Shown here piece by piece: positions 15,449 to 23,447 of a DNA stretch of 27,079 nucleotides. Positions within the stretch are counted from its first letter, which is position 1. Each line of letters opens with the position of its first letter. This DNA comes from CAXQRU01 sp964226685. GTDB taxonomy: Bacteria; Pseudomonadota; Gammaproteobacteria; Pseudomonadales; Cellvibrionaceae. The notes under the pieces were generated by a model that was given only the letters and a program-made list of their open reading frames with translations, did not search any database and was not told the DNA's origin. Both the position numbers and the translations under genes were made by a program. The stretch lies in the NCBI GenBank assembly GCA_964226685.1, contig CAXQRU010000070.1, positions 1 to 27,079 on the forward strand, read 5' to 3'.

Positions 15449-16921
15449 TTAGGCGCCATTGTCACCAATCGCAAGTTCGGTGATCAGTTTAACACTTGAA
15501 ACCAGTTGATCCAGCTGAAAGTGTGGTTTTAGGTAAATGATACAGGTAAAACTACCTGGTTTATCCATTCGCTCTCTAATTTCTACATGACTTTCCGAAA
15601 GTGGGTAGCGGGCTTTTAACGTAGCGGAGCCGCCATCGCTGGTTGTGCTATAGCCATTGAGCCATTTTTGGAGTAAGAGTTGACAGTCTTTAGCACTAAT
15701 AAAGCTACCAATTTTATCCCTCCCGATGACCTTGATAAAATGACCAAATCGGGATACGCAAAGCATATATTGCAGCATGCTCGACAATTTGGCATTGGTA
15801 TTGGCAATCTCGGAGTCGTAAACAGGCGGTTGGTGAATGGAGCTGTTGCTGTAAAATACACTGGTGTCGGCGCTGTGATAGCTGCATAAGGGGATAAACC
15901 CTAGATCTGACAGTTCTCTCTCTGCAAAATCGTCCAGTTGAATGTTTGTTGAAGGTTTTGCTCCAATCGATGGTAGAGCGGTTTGTTTGTATTGAGAATA
16001 TTCTAGGTTGCGCACTATACCGCCTTCGCCGAATTCATGTTCGCCTCCACGTATGTCGGCAAACCAACCCGTGTTAGCAAATGCACGAATGATGACACTG
16101 CCCATGGCGAAACAAGCATTTCCCCAGAGGTAGTGGCGATCGGGATTGGAGCTGGTTTCTGTATATCTTAAGGGCTCTCTGCGGGAGTCGTCTGCCTGAT
16201 ATGGCGATCTCATTAAAATATGGGGCATTGTCAGGCCAATGAAGCGAGTGTTCTCCTCTTTTTGAAACTGTCGCCATTGCATGTATTCTTTTTGGCTGAA
16301 AATGCTTTTTAAATCCATGGGTTGGCTTAGCTCACGAAAACTATCTAGGCCAAATAAGGCGCTACTGGTGCCGGCAATGAAGGGGCAGAGAGCAGAGGTT
16401 GCAATTAAGGATATTTCTCGCAAGATATCAATATCGTTATATAGATTGCCAGGTTGGATCTTATGCGATATTTGGTAATCTCCAAGCATAACACCATAGG
16501 GTTGACCACCTGGGGTGTCGAACTCATCTCCATAAATTCGTTGAAACAACTGGCTTTGGTCAAACTCAATGGCGCGGGTTACATCTTTGGCGACTTCGTT
16601 CCAGCTGGCATTGAGCACCTTAATTTTAATGGTGAGTTCTTCGTCATAGTCGGCTTCTGTGTCAGCCAGGTACTTTAGGCCTCTCCATGATGCTTCTAAC
16701 GACTGAAACTTTGGGTGGTGAAGAATTTCATCAATTTGACGGCTGATTAGCAGGTCAATTTGATTGCAGGTTTGCTCGACTAGATAAATGAGTTCATTTT
16801 GGCTTCTGACCCTTCTCCATAGCCATTGCTCTATGTTGTTATCGAAATCCTGTGATTCGAAAAGGCATTTGGATAAGAGAGATTCTATGGTGACGGTATT
16901 TTCTTGTTCGAGCATTTCCAC
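15449..16921 (-). CDS. Second TssC-family sheath protein (ImpD/TssC40 type)
   Basis: This 490-residue protein is a paralog of the adjacent TssC. The shared core is clear: HHPKFQSLEASWRGL, VLNASWNEVAKDV, IEFDQSQLFQRIY, FDTPGGQPYGVMLGDYQ, CPFIAGTSSALFG and the late RDKIGSF segment. The first 60 residues differ from TssC, and the C-terminal third is more divergent. Rhizobial imp operons have the same pair (ImpC and ImpD; TssC41 and TssC40 in Agrobacterium), in which TssC41 is reported to bind TssB. The role of the second copy is not settled; a sheath cap, a baseplate-proximal ring or an assembly factor are possibilities. The start is GTG at 16921, with AGGA 11 bases upstream; an ATG at 16915 is an alternative. 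Confidence 0.9.
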   Translation of the reverse strand: MEMLEQENTVTIESLLSKCLFESQDFDNNIEQWLWRRVRSQNELIYLVEQTCNQIDLLISRQIDEILHHPKFQSLEASWRGLKYLADTEADYDEELTIKIKVLNASWNEVAKDVTRAIEFDQSQLFQRIYGDEFDTPGGQPYGVMLGDYQISHKIQPGNLYNDIDILREISLIATSALCPFIAGTSSALFGLDSFRELSQPMDLKSIFSQKEYMQWRQFQKEENTRFIGLTMPHILMRSPYQADDSRREPLRYTETSSNPDRHYLWGNACFAMGSVIIRAFANTGWFADIRGGEHEFGEGGIVRNLEYSQYKQTALPSIGAKPSTNIQLDDFAERELSDLGFIPLCSYHSADTSVFYSNSSIHQPPVYDSEIANTNAKLSSMLQYMLCVSRFGHFIKVIGRDKIGSFISAKDCQLLLQKWLNGYSTTSDGGSATLKARYPLSESHVEIRERMDKPGSFTCIIYLKPHFQLDQLVSSVKLITELAIGDNGA

Positions 16922-16947
16922 TATCAGAGCTATCCTATTTAACTGAT

Positions 16948-16987
16948 AAAAATTGAAACTCCGCCCTAGTGCCCTAAGACGGAGTTT
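16948..16987 (-). terminator. Attenuator-like hairpin between the two tssC genes
   Basis: On the minus strand AAACTCCG and CGGAGTTT (16980-16987 and 16956-16963) form a perfect 8-base stem with a 16-base loop. A run of five T follows three bases later. It starts nine bases after the tssC stop. The stem is modest, so read-through is likely, giving more tssA-B-C mRNA than downstream mRNA. Confidence 0.5.
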
Positions 16988-16995
16988 AAGGCGGG

Positions 16996-18468
16996 TTACT
17001 TGATTTCAGGTATTCTGGCGACCATTCGAAGCGAAGTGGTCAATTCCTCCATTTGCAACCACGGTCTGAGCCATGCGACTGCATTATAAGAGCCAGGCTT
17101 ACCAGGTATAGGTTTTACCTCGATCTTGGCTTCTCTTAGTGGGAATTTTGCACGCATTTCCTGACCACTATCTTCACTGGCGTTAACATAGTTATTAATC
17201 CAGCGATTGAGGGAGTTTTGCATGTCTTCAGCTTCTTGGAATGAACCAATTTTGTCTCGGGCAATTACCTTCAGGTAATGAGCGATACGAGAAGTTGCCA
17301 TCACATAGGGTAATCTGGCCGAAATAGAAGCGTTAGCGGTTGCTTCGGGTCGGTCATAGATGTGCGGCTTTTGAGTGGTTTGTCCACCGAAGAATACAGC
17401 ATAGTCAGTATTTTTATAGTGTGACAAAGGCATAAACCCAAGGCCACTTAATTCGGCTTCACGTCGATCGGTAATGGCGATCTCGGTGGGGCACTGCATG
17501 TCAATATCGCCATCGTCTGTACGAGTCAGGTGAACGGGTAGGTCATCAACTCGACCGCCACCCTCTGCGCCACGTATAGCTGTACACCAGCCGGACTCGG
17601 CAAAAGCTTTTGTCAGTCTGGAGCCAAGAACGTACGCGGCATTTGACCAGCAGTACTGATCATCACTGACGTTACCTGTGTCGGCAATTTCTTCATAGCC
17701 AAACTCTTCGACAGGCTTGGTTTCTTGGCCGTAAGGTAATCGTGACAGTACACGAGGCATGGCCATAGTCACAAATCGTGAGTCGTCTGATTCGCGGAAT
17801 GAACGCCATTTGGTGTATTCAGCAGAATCAAAGATCTTAGACAAGTCACGTGGTTTTGATAGTTCTGACCAGCTTTCAAACCCAAATAAGCTTGGGGATG
17901 AGGCGGTGATAAAGGGACAGAAGGCTGCAGCAGCAACGTTAGACATATTGCTTAACAGTTCAATGTCATCAGGGTGGTTGGTAAATTGGTAATCACCAAT
18001 GAGAGCGCCGTACGGCTCGCCACCTGGGGTTCCGAATTCATTTTCATAAAGCTTTTTGAATGTTTGACTTTGGTCAAATTCAACGGCTTTAGAGAGGTCT
18101 TTGCCCACCTCTTTTTTGCTGGCATTCATGAGTTTGAGTTTTAGCGTAGTGCTGGTCTCAGAGTTCATGACTAAATAGTTCAAGCCTCTCCAAGTGCCTT
18201 CTAGCGTCTGAAACTTCTCGTGATGCATGATTTCTCTTAGCTGTTCGCTGATGGCTGCATCGATACTTTCAATGGCTTGTCTAAAGGTGACTGTTAAATT
18301 TTTGTTCCATGTAACAGTGCCTTTTAGCGCTTCTTCGGTCAGGGCCTTGAGCAAACGTTGAGCTTCATCGGCATCCGTCTGCTTGGTGGCTAAAACGGCT
18401 TGCTCTAGCAGACTGGGTTGGGCTTCTTGTGCTGCTTGTGCGCCAGATTCTGTTTCCAAGTTACTCAT
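16996..18468 (-). CDS. tssC: T6SS contractile sheath large subunit TssC
   Basis: TssC (VipB) with TssB makes the contractile sheath around the Hcp tube. The 490-residue product has the family core: HHEKFQTLEGTWRGLNYLV, VEFDQSQTFKKLYENEFGTPGG, PYGALIGDYQF, CPFITASSPSLFG, DDSRFVTMAMPRVLSRLPYG and the C-terminal RDKIGSFQEAEDMQ and RPWLQMEELTTSLRMV. The N-terminus (about 1-50) is a variable helical region; in V. cholerae this end of the protein holds the ClpV contact. The ATG overlaps the tssB stop as ATGA and has a strong AAGGAG eight bases upstream, giving tightly coupled, matched synthesis of the two sheath subunits. Confidence 0.97.
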   Translation of the reverse strand: MSNLETESGAQAAQEAQPSLLEQAVLATKQTDADEAQRLLKALTEEALKGTVTWNKNLTVTFRQAIESIDAAISEQLREIMHHEKFQTLEGTWRGLNYLVMNSETSTTLKLKLMNASKKEVGKDLSKAVEFDQSQTFKKLYENEFGTPGGEPYGALIGDYQFTNHPDDIELLSNMSNVAAAAFCPFITASSPSLFGFESWSELSKPRDLSKIFDSAEYTKWRSFRESDDSRFVTMAMPRVLSRLPYGQETKPVEEFGYEEIADTGNVSDDQYCWSNAAYVLGSRLTKAFAESGWCTAIRGAEGGGRVDDLPVHLTRTDDGDIDMQCPTEIAITDRREAELSGLGFMPLSHYKNTDYAVFFGGQTTQKPHIYDRPEATANASISARLPYVMATSRIAHYLKVIARDKIGSFQEAEDMQNSLNRWINNYVNASEDSGQEMRAKFPLREAKIEVKPIPGKPGSYNAVAWLRPWLQMEELTTSLRMVARIPEIK

Positions 18469-18977
18469 TCGTCATTCTCCTTGCTGTTTTGCGCAAGTTC
18501 GGCCGCTAGCTCACTAAGATCTCCTTCGTTATTCAAAACGCGTTCGATCAAATTCTCTAGCTCTTCAGAGCGATCAGCTTTCGTTGAAAGGTCTCTAAGT
18601 CTGTTGCGGGTTTCAAGCAGTTTCTTTAGCGGTGCTACTTGATCAACAACCGCAGCGGGTTCAAAATCTTGTAGTGATTCAAACTTCAGGCTAACGGCCA
18701 TTTCGCTGTCGTCCCCGGCAAGCGTGTTCTTGACGCGGAAATTAAGGCCAGGTGTCATACTCTTCAAAACTTCATCAAAGTTGTCCCTATCAATTTGGAC
18801 AAAACGACGATCTTTGAGGGGTTTGAGTGGCTGTGTTGGGTCGCCAGAGAAGTCGCCCATAACGCCAACAATAAAGGGGAGCTCCTTCTTGATGGTTGCG
18901 CCTTCAGTTTCTACATCGTAACTGATATGAACGCGTGGTTTTCGAACACGATTTAATTTTTTATGAATACTTTCCAT
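18465..18977 (-). CDS. tssB: T6SS contractile sheath small subunit TssB
   Basis: TssB (VipA) pairs with TssC in the sheath. The product is about 170 residues, beginning MESIHKKLNRVRKPRVHISYDVE, the conserved opening, followed by LPFIVGVMGDFSG and KDRRFVQIDRDNFDEVLKSM. I start it at 18977 because AAGGGA lies at good spacing there; an in-frame ATG at 19004 would add nine residues not usual for the family. The C-terminal helix (RNRLRDLSTKADRSEELENLI) is intact. It is 111 bases after tssA and overlaps tssC by four bases. Confidence 0.96.
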   Translation of the reverse strand: MESIHKKLNRVRKPRVHISYDVETEGATIKKELPFIVGVMGDFSGDPTQPLKPLKDRRFVQIDRDNFDEVLKSMTPGLNFRVKNTLAGDDSEMAVSLKFESLQDFEPAAVVDQVAPLKKLLETRNRLRDLSTKADRSEELENLIERVLNNEGDLSELAAELAQNSKENDE

Positions 18978-19011
18978 AACTATCCCTTTTTTGGGTGAAA
19001 ACAAAAACTCA

Positions 19012-19020
19012 AGTATGCCA
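19012..19020 (-). promoter_or_regulatory. Weak extended -10 candidate upstream of tssB
   Basis: TGGCATACT on the minus strand resembles a TG-N extended -10 element in the 111-base gap between tssA and tssB. An imperfect inverted repeat (CACAT-GCTA-ATGTG) overlaps it and could be an operator. No clear -35 is present. A sheath-gene promoter here would be sensible, but the match is poor. Confidence 0.28.
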
Positions 19021-19088
19021 CATTAGCATGTGCAGAAAAGGATTTTAAGCAAATTCTTTGCGTTAAGCTACCCACTATTACTCATTTT

Positions 19089-20210
19089 TTAATCATTTTC
19101 GGCTTTTTCGATCGGTATTCCGGACAAATGTTGGTATTTTTTGCGAGATTCAGGGTCTGGAATCAGCTCTGCAATCAGTTCAGTCAGTGGCATTCGGCTC
19201 CAGCGCACCGCCTGCTCAATGGTGTATGAGATGGGTGAGTGAGGCTCTGTTCTCCTAAAGAAGTCGGCAACGTTTCTTAGTGTTTCTAGGGCTTGCTCCC
19301 GATTTTCCAGTTGGGTGCTTAGCGTGTTTTGGGTTACCGCTTGAGGCTTGATGGTTTGCTCTTCCAAAGGCTGTTCCTCGTTCTCCGTGGTTTCTATTTC
19401 CGGTTTTTTTAAGCGGTCACCAGCGATGTAGGTCAGTACTTCTCGACAATTATCGAGTGATTTTCGGATTTTTCCAGTTGGTTGGGGGTCTTCAATGGTG
19501 TATTCATCAATAACCGCTTGGTAGAGTTCGAACTCTTTGATGGCGTTGTCTATATCTTCTTGTAGCGTATGAAGAAATTCTGTGCTGGTTTCGGCCATCA
19601 CTTGGTCAAGTTGTTTGCGTGTGCGTGCGCCTTGGCGAATCCGGGCTTCTCTCTTTTGGGTGTCGCTGATTCGTTCCACCTCAAAAACTTGCTCGCACTG
19701 CCAGCAAGATAATGCCCCTTCCCCCATGTTTTCTGTCATTGCGATTGATTTTATGGCTGGAATGAGTGCTCCATCGCTCTCTAGGCCGTTTAGGCCTGAC
19801 AGTGGTGATATTTGCGTGCTAATACCATCTTCATCGGGTCTTGGGTGTAGGTTTTCTTTGTATTTTTCAATTAGTTGTCTTGCTACGGAGAAGCCTAGGG
19901 TGAAGCCTTTGAATCCATAAAAGCGGGTGAGGGCCTCGATGTACCATGCAACCACTTCAAGGTCCTTGCTCTCTTTCTGAAGCAACTGTGGGGTTTTGTT
20001 TAGGATTTCATTCCAGTCGCTTTGGGCGAAATACTGTTGTTCCCCAAGGGCTTGAGCTTGTCGTTCATTGTTGCGGGCGGTAGCCCTCTCGTTTCTTAAA
20101 ATTTGGTAGCTGCAATTAGGAGAGATGTTAAGCCGAAGATCCTCTCCTGTGGGTGCTTCATCGTTGATTGGTTGTATTAGTGTCTCGATATCTAATTCTA
20201 AGGGGTTCAT
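19089..20210 (-). CDS. tssA: T6SS assembly protein TssA (short TssA1 type)
   Basis: TssA starts or caps tail assembly at the baseplate or distal end. The 373-residue product has an N-terminal ImpA_N domain (about 5-130; PINDEAPTGEDLRLN near its start) and a C-terminal segment RRTEPHSPISYTIEQAVRWSRM (about 318-340), found in the P. aeruginosa TssA1-like group whose C-terminus resembles phage gp6 ring proteins. The linker near 270-300 is acidic and Gln-rich. It follows the kinase gene after three bases and has AGGC in front of the ATG, so the two are probably coupled. Confidence 0.93.
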   Translation of the reverse strand: MNPLELDIETLIQPINDEAPTGEDLRLNISPNCSYQILRNERATARNNERQAQALGEQQYFAQSDWNEILNKTPQLLQKESKDLEVVAWYIEALTRFYGFKGFTLGFSVARQLIEKYKENLHPRPDEDGISTQISPLSGLNGLESDGALIPAIKSIAMTENMGEGALSCWQCEQVFEVERISDTQKREARIRQGARTRKQLDQVMAETSTEFLHTLQEDIDNAIKEFELYQAVIDEYTIEDPQPTGKIRKSLDNCREVLTYIAGDRLKKPEIETTENEEQPLEEQTIKPQAVTQNTLSTQLENREQALETLRNVADFFRRTEPHSPISYTIEQAVRWSRMPLTELIAELIPDPESRKKYQHLSGIPIEKAEND

Positions 20211-20213
20211 AAG

Positions 20214-22073
20214 TTAGCCTATATCTCTCAAAAGCCGTTCTAGGTGTTCTGCTTTTTCGGCGTTTTGTCGTTTAATGTCAATCTGGTATTTTACCTTTTT
20301 GGCAAACTCTTTGGAAATGATTTGGTAAACAAGCTCATTTCTTGAGAGTTCTTGTCGGCTGCTTTCTAGTTTGGCTTTTAGTTCCATGAGTTGGGTGTCG
20401 CTCCAGGCGGAGGATAACTCCTCGATGAAATTGTCAATAAATGGTTTGTGGTTTGCTAAATCTTTGGCTGACTCCATGATTTTTAAGGTTTGTGGTTTTA
20501 GCGCTTGATCCGGGTTGGTTAGGGGCAGTTTTTCACCTAGCTGGGACAGTAAAATCACTTTTTGATGGTCTAAGTTTTTGTAAGCAGTGGATATTTTGTT
20601 TTCAAATGCGCCAATTGTGGCATCTGATAGGGTTGGCATTGCGTCGAGATGATTGAGCTGCTCAATAATATGATTGGCTTTAATGACGGTGTTTTGAGTG
20701 ATTAATACCTCGTGCCAAAGTTGCTCATAGTCTTGTCGTAATTTTGAGACTTTGGCTGTTTTTGCACTATTTATAGACTCTTTAGCTTCAATCAACCTCA
20801 TGGAATCTGGGTACACGCCCAGCAGTGATAGGGTCAGTGTATTGAGGTTGTTGAAATTAGGCAGGTCTTGCGATAGTTCGTTTTCGATGTGTTCAAGTAG
20901 GGCCTGTGTTGTGCTTGTTCTGGTAAGGCGCAATGCACCTTGGGAGATTAGGTTGTCTTTGTTTTGTTGTTCTAAGGCAGTAATGCGCACATCAATTGGT
21001 AGCTCGCTGATGGCTTCCATTTGCTGGTAGGCCAATTGCTGTTCATCATTAAGTGACCAGGCGGGTTTGGTTATGGATTGAATGCCTGTAAGGCTTAAAT
21101 ACACAAAGCTGGCAGCGATGGCTAATTTTGTTACGTTTTTTATGCTCAGAGTTGCGCGGCGCAGGTTGTTGTTGAATTGCAAAGCATTTTTGTAGCGTTT
21201 TTGTCGGTTCAGCTCTAGTGCTTTTTTAAGGGCAACCCATGTTAATGGATTGATATTTTTGGGTTTTTTTATCTTTGTCCACCGGCTAACACCATTTGAA
21301 GGCATTCTGTTGTATGGGTGCTTACCCGTTAGCATCTCGTAACTGATGCAGCCAAGTGAGAAAATGTCATCACTGGGAAATGGTGCTTTATCTTCAATTG
21401 TCTCTGGGCTCGCATAGGCAGCAGTGTAGCCATAAAATGGGGGTGGGGAAATCTCGATGTTGGTTGAGTTGAGTGCGTTTTGGCGAGCTGTAGCAAAGTC
21501 CAGCAGTTTGACCTCTCCTTGATCAGTGATCATGATGTTGTCGGGTTTTAGATCCGAGTGAATGACGCCTTGTTGGTGTATGTCGTGCAATGCTTGGGCA
21601 ATTTTTTGGGTGATCTCCATAGCCCGTTTTCGGGGCAGTTGGCGATTAGGTAGCCGAGATAACAGTCGCCCTAGAGTCTCTCCTTTTATATGCTCCATCG
21701 TGAGAAAGCACAGACTTTCTTCTTGGTAGTGTTCAAATATCTTAACCACATTTTTGTTCGAGAGCTGTTTGTTGATGTTAGCCTCGTGCAATATGAGTTG
21801 GTCGTAGGAGGTTTCATCGCTGTCTCTGGCAATTTTCACGGCGATGAGTTGAAAAGGGTTGTTGCTTAGATTGTCGGTCGCGGTGAATATGTACGACGTC
21901 GCCCCCTCGCCAATTTGGTCGACAAGCGTATATCGTCCATTCAATGTTATGCCTGGATAGGGTCTTATCGTCATATTTTTAGGTTTATTGGCTGACACAA
22001 TTGCTTCCATAGCATCCTTCCTCAACAGTTTAAGGGTGTTAATAATCATGCCATAGTCCATTTTTTCAGTCAA
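20214..22073 (-). CDS. T6SS-associated membrane Ser/Thr protein kinase (PpkA/TagE-like)
   Basis: The predicted role is phosphorylation of T6SS parts to switch the machine on. The 619-residue protein has a kinase domain at about 46-305 with P-loop GEGATSYIF (55-63), VAIK-type Lys K80, alpha-C Glu E97, catalytic loop HSDLKPDN (172-179), DFA instead of DFG (192-194), SPE (222-224) and D235. A single membrane helix (about 315-333) leads to a roughly 285-residue, helix-rich C-terminal domain predicted to be periplasmic. It therefore differs from PpkA proteins with a von Willebrand domain. Residues 35-41 (TIRPYPG) resemble the TssL N-terminal motif. The start is probably TTG at 22073, with AAGG five bases upstream; ATG at 22061 is an alternative. 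It leads the minus T6SS operon. Confidence 0.9.
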   Translation of the reverse strand: MTEKMDYGMIINTLKLLRKDAMEAIVSANKPKNMTIRPYPGITLNGRYTLVDQIGEGATSYIFTATDNLSNNPFQLIAVKIARDSDETSYDQLILHEANINKQLSNKNVVKIFEHYQEESLCFLTMEHIKGETLGRLLSRLPNRQLPRKRAMEITQKIAQALHDIHQQGVIHSDLKPDNIMITDQGEVKLLDFATARQNALNSTNIEISPPPFYGYTAAYASPETIEDKAPFPSDDIFSLGCISYEMLTGKHPYNRMPSNGVSRWTKIKKPKNINPLTWVALKKALELNRQKRYKNALQFNNNLRRATLSIKNVTKLAIAASFVYLSLTGIQSITKPAWSLNDEQQLAYQQMEAISELPIDVRITALEQQNKDNLISQGALRLTRTSTTQALLEHIENELSQDLPNFNNLNTLTLSLLGVYPDSMRLIEAKESINSAKTAKVSKLRQDYEQLWHEVLITQNTVIKANHIIEQLNHLDAMPTLSDATIGAFENKISTAYKNLDHQKVILLSQLGEKLPLTNPDQALKPQTLKIMESAKDLANHKPFIDNFIEELSSAWSDTQLMELKAKLESSRQELSRNELVYQIISKEFAKKVKYQIDIKRQNAEKAEHLERLLRDIG

Positions 22074-22226
22074 TCGAGCCTTCTTGAGAACGTGTGCTTA
22101 TTCTCTTTTTTAGAAGCAGCCATTGACATGAATGTTGGGTATGGTTCAGAATCATCAGTCTTTGGTCGGTAGAGTGCATTTGGTGTTGGTCAGACACCCA
22201 GCGAAAGGATAGGTGCCTGAAAGGAT
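22074..22226. promoter_or_regulatory. Divergent control region between kinase and FHA operons
   Basis: This 153-base gap must hold the promoters of both T6SS operons. On the plus strand a perfect TTGACA (22123-22128) is followed after 18 bases by CAGAAT (22147-22152), a fair sigma-70 promoter. The direct repeat GAAAGGAT occurs at 22203-22210 and 22219-22226, ending right at the tagH ATG, and a short GGTGT...ACACC hairpin lies just before it. I saw no good sigma-54 site and no clear minus-strand promoter. Confidence 0.5.
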
Positions 22227-23447
22227 ATGAAGTTAGAATTAAAATTACTGAACCCCCCAGCTTCCACTTCGCTACAAGCGAGTAATGTGCAGTTTGACCA
22301 CTCTGGTGGCTCGATAGGCCGTGGAGCGGACTGCGATTTTGTCTTGCATTGTCAAGAAAAAATAGTTTCTAGGCGGCATGCTAATATCACCTTTGGTAAT
22401 GGTCAGTTCTTTATTGTCGATGTGAGTGCTAATGGGGTATATCTAAATGATATGTCCGAAGCGATTGATCGAGATGTGCCAAAAGTAATATCACATGGTG
22501 ATCGTTTGCGTGTTGGTGGTTTTGACATGAGCGTAGCCCTGATTCATGATGTTGATCTACCTGAACCTGTCTTAGATTCGCCTAAAACCACGCTTCCCGC
22601 CGATCCAGCTAATGATGTCCAGCCGTATTTGCTGGATGAGGTTTCTGCTCCTATAACGGCTCAACCCAACAGGGCCTTGGATGTCATTCCTGAGCTTGAC
22701 CTTATTTCAGAGTCAGTGGTGACGCCACCTCTTGCCCAAAAGACCCCGCCAAAAGCTGTGGAGAGCCCGAAGCCTAAAGCCTCGGCGTCTATTATTCCTG
22801 AGGATTGGGATATTGATTTTGGGTTGGATGCTCCCAAAGTGCCAGAGGTTAAGGCTAAACCGCAGTTTTCGTCATCCAATGATAAACTGTTGGTTCAGTT
22901 GCTTAAGGGCATGGGGTTGGAATCTGAGGTTTCGCCCGATCAATTAAGCTCTGAGGTAATGGCAAATATTGGCCGTACCTTAAGGACGGCAATCAATGGG
23001 GTCATGTTGGTGCGCCAAAGCATCTACAAAGCTAAGGTGAATTTATGTAATGATTTTAAGGTTGTCGATAAGTATGGAGAGGTTGATGCCTTGGATCATA
23101 TCGAAGATGTTGGTCAGTTTTTGAACGCTCTGTTGGATGGGCATAGCGTTCAGGGCATGTCGCTGGTTGCTGACTTGGCCAAGCACTATCAAGAGTCTGT
23201 CGAAGATATTCAGGCGATTTATGAAACGGTAGATGATGCGGTAGATTGTGCTGGTCAGACCTTAAATCCAGATGCAATCGCTGAGTCTTGTAAGGAATAT
23301 AATCCAAAAGCTAAGCCTTGGGACTATTATCAGGATCAATGGCATGAGCTTCATGGTTCTTTTAAAACAGAGGTTGGTCGCCAGTTTGAGGCAAAAGTAT
23401 TGGCTCTGCATGGAAAGAGACTGCAAAATAATCAAAAGGGTAAATGA
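22227..23447 (+). CDS. tagH: T6SS FHA-domain protein TagH (Fha)
   Basis: Fha proteins read threonine phosphorylation and promote T6SS assembly. The 406-residue product has an N-terminal FHA domain (about 1-100) with all phosphothreonine-binding elements: GRG at 31-33, SRRH at 48-51, NG at 69-70. A Pro/Ala-rich linker follows (about 105-215), then the type VI FHA C-terminal domain (about 218-400; LLVQLLKGMGLES and NIGRTLRTAINGVMLVRQSIYKAKV). It is the first gene of the plus operon, divergent from the kinase, and overlaps tssJ by four bases. The ribosome site AAGGAT is unusually close to the ATG. Confidence 0.93.
   Translation: MKLELKLLNPPASTSLQASNVQFDHSGGSIGRGADCDFVLHCQEKIVSRRHANITFGNGQFFIVDVSANGVYLNDMSEAIDRDVPKVISHGDRLRVGGFDMSVALIHDVDLPEPVLDSPKTTLPADPANDVQPYLLDEVSAPITAQPNRALDVIPELDLISESVVTPPLAQKTPPKAVESPKPKASASIIPEDWDIDFGLDAPKVPEVKAKPQFSSSNDKLLVQLLKGMGLESEVSPDQLSSEVMANIGRTLRTAINGVMLVRQSIYKAKVNLCNDFKVVDKYGEVDALDHIEDVGQFLNALLDGHSVQGMSLVADLAKHYQESVEDIQAIYETVDDAVDCAGQTLNPDAIAESCKEYNPKAKPWDYYQDQWHELHGSFKTEVGRQFEAKVLALHGKRLQNNQKGK

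Noticed and set aside
22074..22226. Sigma-54 promoter for the T6SS operons
   Set aside because: Some T6SS loci use sigma-54, but I found no GG...GC pair with the right spacing and flanks in this gap.
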